From positions 27,623 through 91,622 of the forward strand of contig CABZSR010000005.1 in assembly GCA_902528415.1 (NCBI GenBank): a stretch of DNA of 64,000 nucleotides. Reading direction: 5' to 3'. The position numbers and the translations under genes were made by a program. How positions within the stretch are numbered: the stretch's first letter is position 1; every line of letters begins with the position of its first letter. This DNA is from an uncultured SAR116 cluster alpha proteobacterium. GTDB taxonomy: Bacteria > Pseudomonadota > Alphaproteobacteria > Puniceispirillales > Marisalimonadaceae. Shown piece by piece: positions 10,232 through 18,315 of this stretch. Below the pieces are notes generated by a model that was not told the origin of the DNA, did not search any database, and was given only the letters and a program-made list of their open reading frames with translations.

Positions 10232-10260
10232 AAATTAAATAAACCTTCCTAACAATTAAT

Positions 10261-10902
10261 TTAATTTACGTTTTCTCCTCTTTCAATTAGAAATTTTTTA
10301 TCAAAAATATCCTCTGTGTGATTTTGTTCTGACTGACTTAGTATAATCGACATATTTTGTTTTTTTAAACCTTTTATCACCTCACTTAATCTTTGACTTA
10401 AAGCTGGTGCCACCCCTTCAAAAGGCTCATCAAGTAAAAGTAGTTGAGTTCCAGACACTAAGGCTCTTCCTAAAGCAGCCATTTTTTGTTGCCCTCCAGA
10501 TAATAGCAAAGCTTTTCTTTCTGACATTTCTTTTAGCTCCGGCATTATTTGATAGACTAAAGTAAGTCTATTATTACTATCTAAACTTTTAATTGACCAA
10601 GATGGTAATAATATATTTTCTTCAACAGTCAATTCTGGGATCAAACCTCTATCTTCCGGCATATACCCTATTCCTAAAGCTGCTCTTTCATGGCTTGCTG
10701 AATTATTCAAATCTAAATCGTTAAATTTAATTGTACCATTTGCTAATTTGTTTACACCCATAATTGATTTCAACAGTGTGGTTTTACCAGCGCCATTTCT
10801 ACCAATTAACGAAATCATTTCTCCTTTTTTAATATCTAAAGTAAAATTTTTTAAAGCTAGAATAGCACCAATTTTGACACTCACGCTATTAACAGTTAAC
10901 AT
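10261..10902 (-). CDS. livF: branched-chain/HAAT ABC transporter ATPase LivF
   Basis: ATP-binding subunit of a hydrophobic amino acid/amide transporter, 213 residues. Walker A GRNGAGKTT is near residue 35, the signature LLSGGQQKM near 133 and Walker B LLLLDEPFEG near 155. Family members usually have about 233-240 residues. This one ends soon after the H-loop region (SQSEQNHTEDIFDKKFLIERG) and lacks the usual tail with the KAYLG-like ending. The upstream half is normal, so the protein is probably functional but C-terminally trimmed. Its ATG overlaps the livG stop by one base (TAATG), indicating translational coupling. The acyl-CoA synthetase gene follows after 29 bases. Confidence 0.88.
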   Translation of the reverse strand: MLTVNSVSVKIGAILALKNFTLDIKKGEMISLIGRNGAGKTTLLKSIMGVNKLANGTIKFNDLDLNNSASHERAALGIGYMPEDRGLIPELTVEENILLPSWSIKSLDSNNRLTLVYQIMPELKEMSERKALLLSGGQQKMAALGRALVSGTQLLLLDEPFEGVAPALSQRLSEVIKGLKKQNMSIILSQSEQNHTEDIFDKKFLIERGENVN

Positions 10903-11669
10903 TATAATTTTGCCTTGACTTCAGTTTTTCCTGTTACATATTTTTTAACATTACTATCGTTTAAAACTGTATTTCCATTTCCATCAGCAATCACCGCACC
11001 TTGATAAAAAGCTATAATTCTATCTGAATAATTTTGAACTATATCCATATCATGTTCAACAAAAATGACAGTTAATCCCTGACCGGACAGCGCTTTTGCA
11101 ATAGTATCCATTAATGGATATTTTTCTTCTGCCCCTACTCCACTAGTTGGTTCATCCAACAATAAAATATCAGGTTTTCTTACTAATGCCATAGCTATGT
11201 CAAGAAGTTTTCTAACTCCACCAGGTAATTCACTTACTTGCCTGTGTGCAAATTCGTTTAATGCAAATCTATTTAGTATTTCATCAATGAAATCAGCATT
11301 TTCTTTCGATCTTGCATTTTTGAAATAAGAGTGTTTTTTTTGGGAGGTACCCAATGCAATAAGTAGATTTTCCCAAGCTGTCATAGGTTCAAAAATTTGA
11401 GGTATTTGAAATGATCTACTAATACCCTTTTGAGTAATTATTCTCGGATCAAGTTGAGTAATTTCCTCATTTTTTAAGTATATATTTCCGGTGTCTGGTT
11501 TAAGATATCCTGTAACCATATTCATAAATGTTGTTTTTCCAGCTCCATTTGATCCAATTAGTGAAACCTTTTCTCCTTTATCAATATTTATATTGATATT
11601 ATTGGCTGCAACTACAGCTCCAAAAGATTTATTAACATTTTCTGCTCTTAAAAGACTTTGTTTAGACAT
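10902..11669 (-). CDS. livG: branched-chain/HAAT ABC transporter ATPase LivG
   Basis: Second ATPase of the Liv-type importer, 255 residues, at the usual family length. Walker A GSNGAGKTTFMN is near residue 38, RSFQIPQIF (the Q-loop region) near 85, signature ELPGGVRKLLDIAMALV near 150 and Walker B ILLLDEPTSGVG near 172. The switch region FVEHDMDIV follows. LivG forms a heterodimer with LivF on the cytoplasmic face of LivH/LivM. It lies 17 bases after livM and overlaps livF by one base. Substrate specificity is set by the binding protein, not by this subunit. Confidence 0.92.
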   Translation of the reverse strand: MSKQSLLRAENVNKSFGAVVAANNININIDKGEKVSLIGSNGAGKTTFMNMVTGYLKPDTGNIYLKNEEITQLDPRIITQKGISRSFQIPQIFEPMTAWENLLIALGTSQKKHSYFKNARSKENADFIDEILNRFALNEFAHRQVSELPGGVRKLLDIAMALVRKPDILLLDEPTSGVGAEEKYPLMDTIAKALSGQGLTVIFVEHDMDIVQNYSDRIIAFYQGAVIADGNGNTVLNDSNVKKYVTGKTEVKAKL

Positions 11670-11686
11670 TTAGAAACTCTATAACT

Positions 11687-12649
11687 CTATTTATTTGATT
11701 TTTTTAATCTATCAAAAAATTGTTTGAAAAAAGATCCAATTCCTGAAGGAATAAAAATAATACTTAATATCAGAAACAACCCTAAAATTAACTGCCACGT
11801 ATCAGGGAAATATCTTCCTGAAAAAGATCTGACTAATTCTAATAACAACGCTGCCAAAAATACTGCCGGAACACTTAAATATCCTGCAAGTATTGATATG
11901 AATACAAATTCACCAGAGGTGGTCCAATATGTAAATTCAGGATCTATATGTCCTAACGCAATTCCATTAAGAGCTCCACCCATACCACCTAATCCTGCTG
12001 CAATTGTAAAATTTAATACTGCTACATTAAAAGCTGAAGACCCGAGATATTCCACTCGCAGTTCATTCTCTCTAACAGCTAAGGCAATTAATCCAGGAGT
12101 CGAATCATAATAATACCTGAGCAAAATTGATATAAATCCTGTCATTATTATAGCAACTACGTACAATAGATAATCAGCATATTCTGAAGAAGGTTTAATT
12201 CCAAAATAAGTAGACTCAGGAAGTACAAAACCGTCAGAACCACCAATTGCATCAATTTTTATTAAAATTCCGTATAGGACCATAGAAAAAGCAAGTGATA
12301 GCATGGCAAAAAATATATCTCGATATCTAGCAAGAAGTGGAGCTATTATTAAGCCAACCAAGCCTGTAAATAAAAAACTTACAAATAACAATAACATTGC
12401 ATCAGTTAGACCGGCTTGTGTACCAAGAAGTCCAGCGGTATAACCACCAATTCCAAAAACAAAACCTTGGCCAAAAGATACCAATCCACCTCTCATAAGA
12501 GTAATTATTCCCAGACCAACAAGACCATAAGCAATAGCTTTTGTAATAACAAAGACAAGCCAGTTTGGAATTAATAGTCCAACGAGAATTAGAAATAACA
12601 TTAAAAAAATACTTTGAAACAATAAGTTATTATAAAGTTTTTCTGACAT
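11687..12649 (-). CDS. livM: branched-chain/HAAT ABC transporter permease LivM
   Basis: Inner-membrane permease of 320 residues with about nine hydrophobic segments. It has the typical LivM N-terminal region GLGIITLMRGGLVSFGQGFVF and a C-terminal SIIFIPSGI run, followed by a basic tail. It pairs with LivH to make the membrane channel. The ATG overlaps the livH stop region by one base, so translation is coupled. The conserved livHMGF order holds. Nothing appears truncated. Confidence 0.9.
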   Translation of the reverse strand: MSEKLYNNLLFQSIFLMLFLILVGLLIPNWLVFVITKAIAYGLVGLGIITLMRGGLVSFGQGFVFGIGGYTAGLLGTQAGLTDAMLLLFVSFLFTGLVGLIIAPLLARYRDIFFAMLSLAFSMVLYGILIKIDAIGGSDGFVLPESTYFGIKPSSEYADYLLYVVAIIMTGFISILLRYYYDSTPGLIALAVRENELRVEYLGSSAFNVAVLNFTIAAGLGGMGGALNGIALGHIDPEFTYWTTSGEFVFISILAGYLSVPAVFLAALLLELVRSFSGRYFPDTWQLILGLFLILSIIFIPSGIGSFFKQFFDRLKKSNK

Positions 12650-13548
12650 TATATTTTCCTAGCTTGAGCACCTTGAAACAAACCCTTGGGTTTAAAAATT
12701 AACATCCCTGCCATACAAAAATACATTATAAAAATTTCAGCCTCTGGAAGTTTATGAACACATGCTGCTCTTGCCATTCCAATTATCAAAGCACCAATAA
12801 CAGCTCCTGGAATGCTACCTAGCCCTCCAATTATCACTACTGCAAAACTTTCAATTACAACCGCAACACTAATGCCAACCTGAACTGAAATTAATGGAGC
12901 AGTAAAAGATCCGGCCAATGCGGCTAAAAATGCTCCAATAAAAAAGGCTGCTAAGTAAACTTTATTTATATTTACTCCCATACAACCACTTATTTCCGGA
13001 TTATGAATGACTGCCAGTACTATTTTACCTGACTGAGTTTTATTAAGTACAAACCATAGAAAAAGGCCACAAAAAATAGCTAATCCGATAAGAGCTAAGT
13101 CATAACCGACATAATATAAAGATCCAAACTCTAGGGCTCCAAGAAGTTCTCTTGGTTCTGAAACATATAAGGAGTTCATTCCCCAAATTAATTTTTGAAC
13201 ATCTTCTAAAACAAGATATATAGCATAAGTCACAAGAACGATTAAAACTTCATCTTGACCATAAAATCTTCTTAAAATTCCTCTTTCCATTATTGGAGTG
13301 ATAACTATAGCCACTGCTAATGCTGAAATTAGCATCGCTAAAATAACTAATTGTTCTGGCATTCCCAGTGAATAAAAAATAGGTACTAGTGTAGCAGTTG
13401 AGTAGGCTCCTAGTGCATATATTCCACCGTGAGCAATGTTAAGTATTTTAAGGACACCAAAAACAAAAGTTAAACCAAGAGCTACAATAAATAACCATGA
13501 TGCATAAATCGCACCGTCTAAAACTATAGTTAAAATTTCATCAACCAA
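12649..13548 (-). CDS. livH: branched-chain/HAAT ABC transporter permease LivH
   Basis: Inner-membrane permease of 299 residues, with family motifs LNIAHGGIYALGAY near residue 37 and AVVIIGGLGSIPGAVIGALIIG near residue 240. About eight transmembrane segments are apparent. It is separated from the binding-protein gene by 87 bases that hold a strong hairpin (13588-13615). That hairpin probably lowers expression of the permeases relative to the binding protein, a common arrangement in such operons. LivH and LivM together form the translocation path. Confidence 0.92.
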   Translation of the reverse strand: MVDEILTIVLDGAIYASWLFIVALGLTFVFGVLKILNIAHGGIYALGAYSTATLVPIFYSLGMPEQLVILAMLISALAVAIVITPIMERGILRRFYGQDEVLIVLVTYAIYLVLEDVQKLIWGMNSLYVSEPRELLGALEFGSLYYVGYDLALIGLAIFCGLFLWFVLNKTQSGKIVLAVIHNPEISGCMGVNINKVYLAAFFIGAFLAALAGSFTAPLISVQVGISVAVVIESFAVVIIGGLGSIPGAVIGALIIGMARAACVHKLPEAEIFIMYFCMAGMLIFKPKGLFQGAQARKI

Positions 13549-13587
13549 TTTTTATCTCTTTAAGTGAATTTATTAGTAATAAATAAA

Positions 13588-13615
13588 GCCAAGACAAATG
13601 ATTTTATGTCTTGGC
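13588..13615 (-). terminator. hairpin attenuator between the binding protein gene and livH
   Basis: A perfect 9-bp stem (GCCAAGACA / TGTCTTGGC) closes a 10-base loop. On the minus strand it is followed by CTTTATTTATTA, a broken T-tract. It lies just after the stop of the periplasmic binding protein gene and before livH, so partial termination or 3'-end protection of the binding-protein transcript is the likely role. Confidence 0.65.
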
Positions 13616-13635
13616 CATATTATTTTTATTTTAAA

Positions 13636-14937
13636 CTAGCAATCGGCTCCAGGAAATCCAGCATTAATCCAATCTACAGCTTTGATGCCATTAGGTGGGT
13701 TCACACAACTTGCTTTATATCTGACAATATCAGTAACAGTTATATTTCCATCCTTATCCTTTGCAGTTGTTCCAATAGCATGGGGTTGAATGGCCTGATG
13801 ACCGTCACCAAGTTTCATTTGCACAAGACCACCTGGAGAGTCAAACTCAAGACCTTTAAAAGCTGCAGCTATTTCATCTTTATTAGGTTTTTTACCACCA
13901 TTTTTTTCCATAGCTTTTTCAATTGCCATTTTCAGACCCATCAATCCTTGAACCATTCTATATGGAGGTTGTGCAGGGAAAACTCCATATTCATCCATAT
14001 ATGATTTATAAAACCATTTATTTAACGCGGTGTCAGGAGCCATCATTCCATATTGTCCTCTTGCGCCCAGAATAACACCTTCAGGATACTTGTTACCAAG
14101 ACCAGGCATTACATGGTCACCAGCTGAAAAAACAACCTGTGTTCTTTTAAACAATCCTCTAGGCTTGGCTTGCAAAATGAAAGATTGAAGGTCTCCACCC
14201 CATAGTGAACTATGAACAACTTTTGCTTTTGAATTCATTAAAGCAGAAATTTCAGTTCCATATTGACCTGAGAAAATTTTTGGAAATAATTCATTTTTAA
14301 TTTCAGAACTAGGAGATAGTTTCTTTACTGAAACACTAAAATCTTTCCAACTATCTTTTCCCCAAGCATAATTTTGATTAATGCCAGCTATAGAACTTAT
14401 ATCGTGGCCTTTTTCTATCAAATATTTTGCTATGGCAATATTATCCATAGCTGCGTGAGCTGCAGTTCTAAAAACATATTTGTATGATGCGTCTTCAAAA
14501 ACTCTAGGAGTTCCACAATCATAAAGTACAGTCAAAGCCTTGAGTTCGTCTGCTACTGACGGAATAGCCATACAATCCCCAGAAGATACATAACCTAATA
14601 CAGCATCAACTTTATCTCTTTGAACTAAATTTCTAAATTCTTGAACCTGCTTTGTTGCTCCACCAGACTCATCAATGGGTATCGCAGTAATTTTCATACC
14701 ACCAAAACCTTTTTTATTATATGGTGCTGGCACTTTTCCTTCATTTAATAATTTAATAAATAACTTACCACCATTCCACGCAGGAACTCCGAATGGCTCA
14801 GCAGCCGGCCCTGATAAAAATGTTACTACACCAAGTTTAAAACCTTTATGTCCGTCAGCGTTACTAATGCCCACAAAAGTTAATAAAGAAATCAAAATTG
14901 ATGACATTAAAATTAGACATTGTCTAAAAAAATTCAT
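13636..14937 (-). CDS. HAAT-type periplasmic substrate-binding protein (LivK-like)
   Basis: A 433-residue exported solute-binding protein of the peripla_BP_6 family. A signal peptide covers about residues 1-27 (hydrophobic CLILMSSILISLLTFVG, cleavage near NADG). The mature part begins FKLGVVTFLSGPAAEPFGVP and contains VDAVLGYVSSGDCMAI and the hinge-side YRMVQGLMGLKMAI. It is larger than the classic 370-residue leucine-binding protein, as in HAAT members that bind amides, urea, short-chain acids or aromatic acids. A strong ribosome-binding site, TGGAGG, lies before the ATG. Two acyl-CoA ligases follow the transporter genes, so a carboxylic acid ligand is more likely than leucine; this is inference. 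Confidence 0.85.
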   Translation of the reverse strand: MNFFRQCLILMSSILISLLTFVGISNADGHKGFKLGVVTFLSGPAAEPFGVPAWNGGKLFIKLLNEGKVPAPYNKKGFGGMKITAIPIDESGGATKQVQEFRNLVQRDKVDAVLGYVSSGDCMAIPSVADELKALTVLYDCGTPRVFEDASYKYVFRTAAHAAMDNIAIAKYLIEKGHDISSIAGINQNYAWGKDSWKDFSVSVKKLSPSSEIKNELFPKIFSGQYGTEISALMNSKAKVVHSSLWGGDLQSFILQAKPRGLFKRTQVVFSAGDHVMPGLGNKYPEGVILGARGQYGMMAPDTALNKWFYKSYMDEYGVFPAQPPYRMVQGLMGLKMAIEKAMEKNGGKKPNKDEIAAAFKGLEFDSPGGLVQMKLGDGHQAIQPHAIGTTAKDKDGNITVTDIVRYKASCVNPPNGIKAVDWINAGFPGADC

Positions 14938-15025
14938 TGTTTTCCTCCAAAGTTAAAAAAGTATCATAACTAAACTAAATATTTAATTATAATTCAATAC
15001 TTAAACTATTATAGTTTTTAAAAAA

Positions 15026-15958
15026 TTATAGTCTAGACTGCTTTATTGCTTTTTTTAGATTAAATATTTCTTTTTGAGAAATTTTCATAAGTGGGGGCCT
15101 CACGATTGCCTCTTCCATCTTTCCAGTTAAAACTAAAACTTCCTTCATTCTATTATGCATATCCAAAAATGGGGGAGAATAGAAAGCTTGAGTTAAAGGA
15201 AAAATTTGATCATTAATTCTTTGCGCATTCTGTAAATCTTTTGCTTTAACAGCATTAAACATTTCAACCTGTAAAGAAGCAATTACGCTGCCTGCACCTG
15301 ATAGCAAACCTTTCGCTCCCATCACCAATGATGACATTAACCAAGAGCTATGTGTTGTAAGAACGTTTACTGGATTAGAGAGATTTTGAAATGTTTTAAT
15401 ATGTTTTTCATGAACCATAGGATCGTTTGACCAATCTTTTATGGCTTTAATAGTGGGTACAGCTTCAAATAATTTTAGTAATGTATCAAATGGATAAGTT
15501 AAATTTCCTGCAGATGGGTAGTTAAAACATATAAGAGGTAGATCTGTTGCATCTGCAATTCTTTTAAAATGCTCCACAGCCATTTCCGGCCTCAAATGAC
15601 CACCCATAGCCATACTTTGCGGAGGAAAACATAATAAAGCAGAGGCGCCAGTTTTATAAGACATTTTAGCAATTTTGGCAGCCTCTATACTGCCGTCAGC
15701 ATAAACACCATTTATAACAGGCATAAAATCACCAACCTCTTCTAGAGAAAAACTTAAAATGCGCTTTTGTTCTTCAAAATCACAGGCATGTATCTCAGAA
15801 GAATGTCCATTAACAGTAATAGCTGAAATACCGTTTGTTGCCGCGCACTCTTTTATATGCTTTCTACTTGCTTTTTCATTTATTTGATAATCTTTATCAA
15901 AGGCTATCAATGTTGCTGGAATAACACCTTCTAATTTTATGTTTTTATTTTGTAACAT
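15026..15958 (-). CDS. DapA/NanA-family lyase with Phe at the catalytic Tyr position
   Basis: A 310-residue TIM-barrel protein of the dihydrodipicolinate synthase/N-acetylneuraminate lyase family. The Schiff-base lysine is in IKAIKDWS (about residue 166). The family motif Y-N-x-P at the other active-site strand reads F-N-Y-P, so the conserved catalytic tyrosine seems replaced by phenylalanine. The GTTGE substrate motif reads GHSSE. A biosynthetic DapA is therefore unlikely; an aldolase or dehydratase on a 2-oxo acid is more plausible. It lies 88 bases upstream of the binding-protein gene on the same strand, so the imported compound may be related to its substrate. Confidence 0.75.
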   Translation of the reverse strand: MLQNKNIKLEGVIPATLIAFDKDYQINEKASRKHIKECAATNGISAITVNGHSSEIHACDFEEQKRILSFSLEEVGDFMPVINGVYADGSIEAAKIAKMSYKTGASALLCFPPQSMAMGGHLRPEMAVEHFKRIADATDLPLICFNYPSAGNLTYPFDTLLKLFEAVPTIKAIKDWSNDPMVHEKHIKTFQNLSNPVNVLTTHSSWLMSSLVMGAKGLLSGAGSVIASLQVEMFNAVKAKDLQNAQRINDQIFPLTQAFYSPPFLDMHNRMKEVLVLTGKMEEAIVRPPLMKISQKEIFNLKKAIKQSRL

Positions 15959-16045
15959 TAAAATCTCGCAGAAATTTATTTTTATTTAATATTAAATAAT
16001 CTATCATTCATTATGAAAATTAAAAATAAAATAAGAGAGTAGAAA

Positions 16046-16504
16046 ATGGTAGTAATTAAACACCCCTCAGAAATTGGAAATTTTATTAAAAAACCATTGA
16101 CACCAAGTGAATGGTATCATGTAACTCAGGAAAAAATTAATAACTTTGCTGAAGCAACTTCTGATCATCAATGGATACATGTTGATAAAGAAAGAGCAAA
16201 AAAAGAAATGCCCGATGGTAAAACTATTGCTCATGGTTATTTCATGGTATCTTTACTTCCAAAATTGGCTGCTCAAAATGCTCAAATTCAAAATTCATCT
16301 AAAACATTAAATTATGGTTCTGATAAAGTACGCTTTATCAACACAGTAAAGGCTGGATCACATGTTAGACTCAATAGGACTATAATATCATGTGAAGAAA
16401 TGAAGAATGGTGGATATAGAGTCGTAAATAAATGTGAATTAGAAATTAAAAATGAAAGTAAGCCAGCATTTATTGCTGAAACAATATCTTTAGTATTTTC
16501 ATAA
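16046..16504 (+). CDS. MaoC-like (R)-specific enoyl-CoA hydratase
   Basis: A 152-residue single hotdog protein of the MaoC dehydratase family. The hydratase-2 motif is DHQWIHVDKERA near residue 38, with catalytic Asp and His, followed by the IAHGYFMVSLLPKL strand. It should add water to a trans-2-enoyl-CoA to give the (R)-3-hydroxyacyl-CoA. Length is normal for the NodN-like branch. A purine-rich AGAGAG ribosome-binding site precedes the ATG. It is followed after 24 bases by a quinone oxidoreductase-type gene and diverges from the DapA-like gene. Substrate is unknown. Confidence 0.85.
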   Translation: MVVIKHPSEIGNFIKKPLTPSEWYHVTQEKINNFAEATSDHQWIHVDKERAKKEMPDGKTIAHGYFMVSLLPKLAAQNAQIQNSSKTLNYGSDKVRFINTVKAGSHVRLNRTIISCEEMKNGGYRVVNKCELEIKNESKPAFIAETISLVFS

Positions 16505-16528
16505 TTAATAAATTATAAAGGACCTGAA

Positions 16529-17497
16529 ATGAAAGCGATTGTTTGTAGTGGTTTTGGACCAATCCGAAATATAGAATATAAAGATGTCAAAGAACCTATT
16601 ATTCAAAGTGAAAGTGTAATCATAAATGTTAAGTCCGTAGGTGTAAATTTTCCAGATGGATTATTAGTTCAAGGCAAATATCAATTAAAACCAGAAACTC
16701 CTTTTATTCCTGGGATGGAAGTAGCTGGAGAAATTATAAGAGTTGGATCAAGTGTAAAAAACTTTAAAATAGGAGATAGAGTTACAGCTCTTTCTCAGCT
16801 TAGTGGATATGCAGAACAAGCTGTTGTCCAAGAAAAAAAAGTTTTTAAAATACCGCCTAAAATGTCTTTTGATGATTCATGCGCACTTTTGTGTGCATAT
16901 GGGACTTCTCATTACGCTCTAAAACAAAGAGCTAAATTACAAAAAAATGAATTACTAGTTGTTTTAGGAGCTTCTGGATCAACTGGAATAGCAGCCATTC
17001 AAATAGGTAAAGTAATAGGAGCAAAAGTAATTGCTGTATGTTCAAATCCTGAGAAGCAAAAAATAGCCAAAGATAATGGAGCAGATATTTCCATTGGATA
17101 CGATAATGTTAAAGAAGAATTAAAAAGCATATCAAATGGCAAAGGTGTCGATGTTATTTTTGACCCTGTCGGAGGGGATATATTTGATACAGTAGCTAGA
17201 ACAATGGCTAGAGGTGGTAGATTATTAGTTATTGGATTTGCATCAGGTACTATACCAAAATTAGCAGTCAACTTAGCATTAGTAAAAGAATTTAGCGTAG
17301 TTGGTGTCTTCTGGGGAGCTTTTACCCGAGGAGAACCCGAAGAATATAAAAAGAATATGATTGAACTATTTGAATGGTATCAAAAAGATCTACTTAAACC
17401 TTTGATAGAGGAAAATTATCCATTGTCAGAAGCTGCAAAAGTGTTAGAAAAAATTCTTGCCAGAGGCGCTAAGGGTAAAATAATTTTAAAACCTTAA
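16529..17497 (+). CDS. zinc-independent quinone oxidoreductase/enoyl reductase (MDR family)
   Basis: A 322-residue medium-chain dehydrogenase/reductase without the structural zinc cysteines. It contains the GroES-like N-domain (VGVNFPDGLLVQGKY), the NADPH-binding VVLGASGSTGIAAIQIGK near residue 145, and DVIFDPVGGDIF near 210. The family reduces quinones, enoyl-CoAs or 2-alkenals with NADPH. A purine-rich AAAGGACC ribosome-binding site precedes ATG 16529. It is cotranscribed with the MaoC gene, which makes a role in acyl-CoA reduction conceivable. It ends 22 bases before the convergent znuB stop, across an AT-only weak hairpin region. Confidence 0.82.
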   Translation: MKAIVCSGFGPIRNIEYKDVKEPIIQSESVIINVKSVGVNFPDGLLVQGKYQLKPETPFIPGMEVAGEIIRVGSSVKNFKIGDRVTALSQLSGYAEQAVVQEKKVFKIPPKMSFDDSCALLCAYGTSHYALKQRAKLQKNELLVVLGASGSTGIAAIQIGKVIGAKVIAVCSNPEKQKIAKDNGADISIGYDNVKEELKSISNGKGVDVIFDPVGGDIFDTVARTMARGGRLLVIGFASGTIPKLAVNLALVKEFSVVGVFWGAFTRGEPEEYKKNMIELFEWYQKDLLKPLIEENYPLSEAAKVLEKILARGAKGKIILKP

Positions 17498-17519
17498 TCG
17501 ATAAAAAAATATAAATTTT

Positions 17520-18314
17520 TTATTCTTTTTTCGAAAACTTCCCAAAAAAATGGGAAAGAAAAAATAAAACTGCACTAATAACTACAATGGAAGGTCCAGA
17601 TGGAATATCTGTTTCAACAGATATAAAAATTCCTATTATAACTGAAAAAATACCAATTAGTGTTGAAATAACTACCATAATTCCTGGTGAATTAACTAGT
17701 CTTCTGGCAGTCGCAGCAGGTATTATTAACATTGCTGTAATTAATAAAAGTCCAATAATTTGCAATGACAACGCAACAACTATAGTTAAAACTGATGTCA
17801 ATAACAAATTCATGTATAGAGGATTAATTCCCTCTGCTTTTGCTAAATCTTCATCCACAGTCACTAAAAGTAAAGATGACCAATTAAATAATATAAGAAT
17901 TATAGCAAAAAAAACTCCTATATACATTCCCCAAATATCATTTGAGCTTACTGTCAAAATATCACCAAATAAAATAGCATGTAGATCTATTTTAATTTTA
18001 TTGAATGAAATTACTATAATCCCAATAGCAAGGGCTACGTGGGCCAATACACCTAATAAGGTATCAGATGAGAGAGCTTTACTTTGTTGTAACCATAAAA
18101 ATAGAAATCCAAAGACCAAACAGACAAAAACAACTCCTATATTTATGCCGACACCAAGTAATATTCCTATTCCTGCACCTAGTAAGGAACTATGTGCAAT
18201 TGATTCGCCATAATATGAGAGTCTTCTCCAAACGACAAAACAGCCTACTAGACCAGATATTAGAGCAACGGCAACACCTGCTAAAACACCTCTTATAATG
18301 AAAGGATCAGTTAT
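17520..18314 (-). CDS. znuB: zinc ABC transporter permease ZnuB, probable ATA start
   Basis: Integral membrane permease of the high-affinity zinc importer, about 264 residues. The ORF track begins at TTG 18119 and misses about 65 residues. The same open frame continues upstream through conserved ZnuB sequence (LVGCFVVWRRLSYYGESIAHSSLLG). No ATG, GTG or TTG exists between those residues and the upstream stop-free limit. The best start is ATA 18314, which gives ITDPFIIRGVLAG, aligned with the usual MLDDFFxRALLAG. A GGAG lies six bases upstream and the znuC stop is one base away. CTG 18326 is the alternative. The membrane segments and the PAATARRL motif are intact. Confidence 0.85.
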   Translation of the reverse strand: MTDPFIIRGVLAGVAVALISGLVGCFVVWRRLSYYGESIAHSSLLGAGIGILLGVGINIGVVFVCLVFGFLFLWLQQSKALSSDTLLGVLAHVALAIGIIVISFNKIKIDLHAILFGDILTVSSNDIWGMYIGVFFAIILILFNWSSLLLVTVDEDLAKAEGINPLYMNLLLTSVLTIVVALSLQIIGLLLITAMLIIPAATARRLVNSPGIMVVISTLIGIFSVIIGIFISVETDIPSGPSIVVISAVLFFLSHFFGKFSKKE

Positions 18315-18315
18315 T

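Noticed and set aside
13564-14004. Plus-strand 146-residue ORF antisense to the binding protein gene
   Set aside because: Shadow of the periplasmic binding protein and of the hairpin region; no supported start.
17498-17519. Terminator between the quinone oxidoreductase and znuB
   Set aside because: The possible stem is made only of A/T pairs and overlaps the znuB end; not convincing.
17587-18213. Plus-strand ORF of 208 residues antisense to znuB
   Set aside because: The opposite strand carries conserved ZnuB membrane segments and motifs; the plus-strand reading has no recognisable family.
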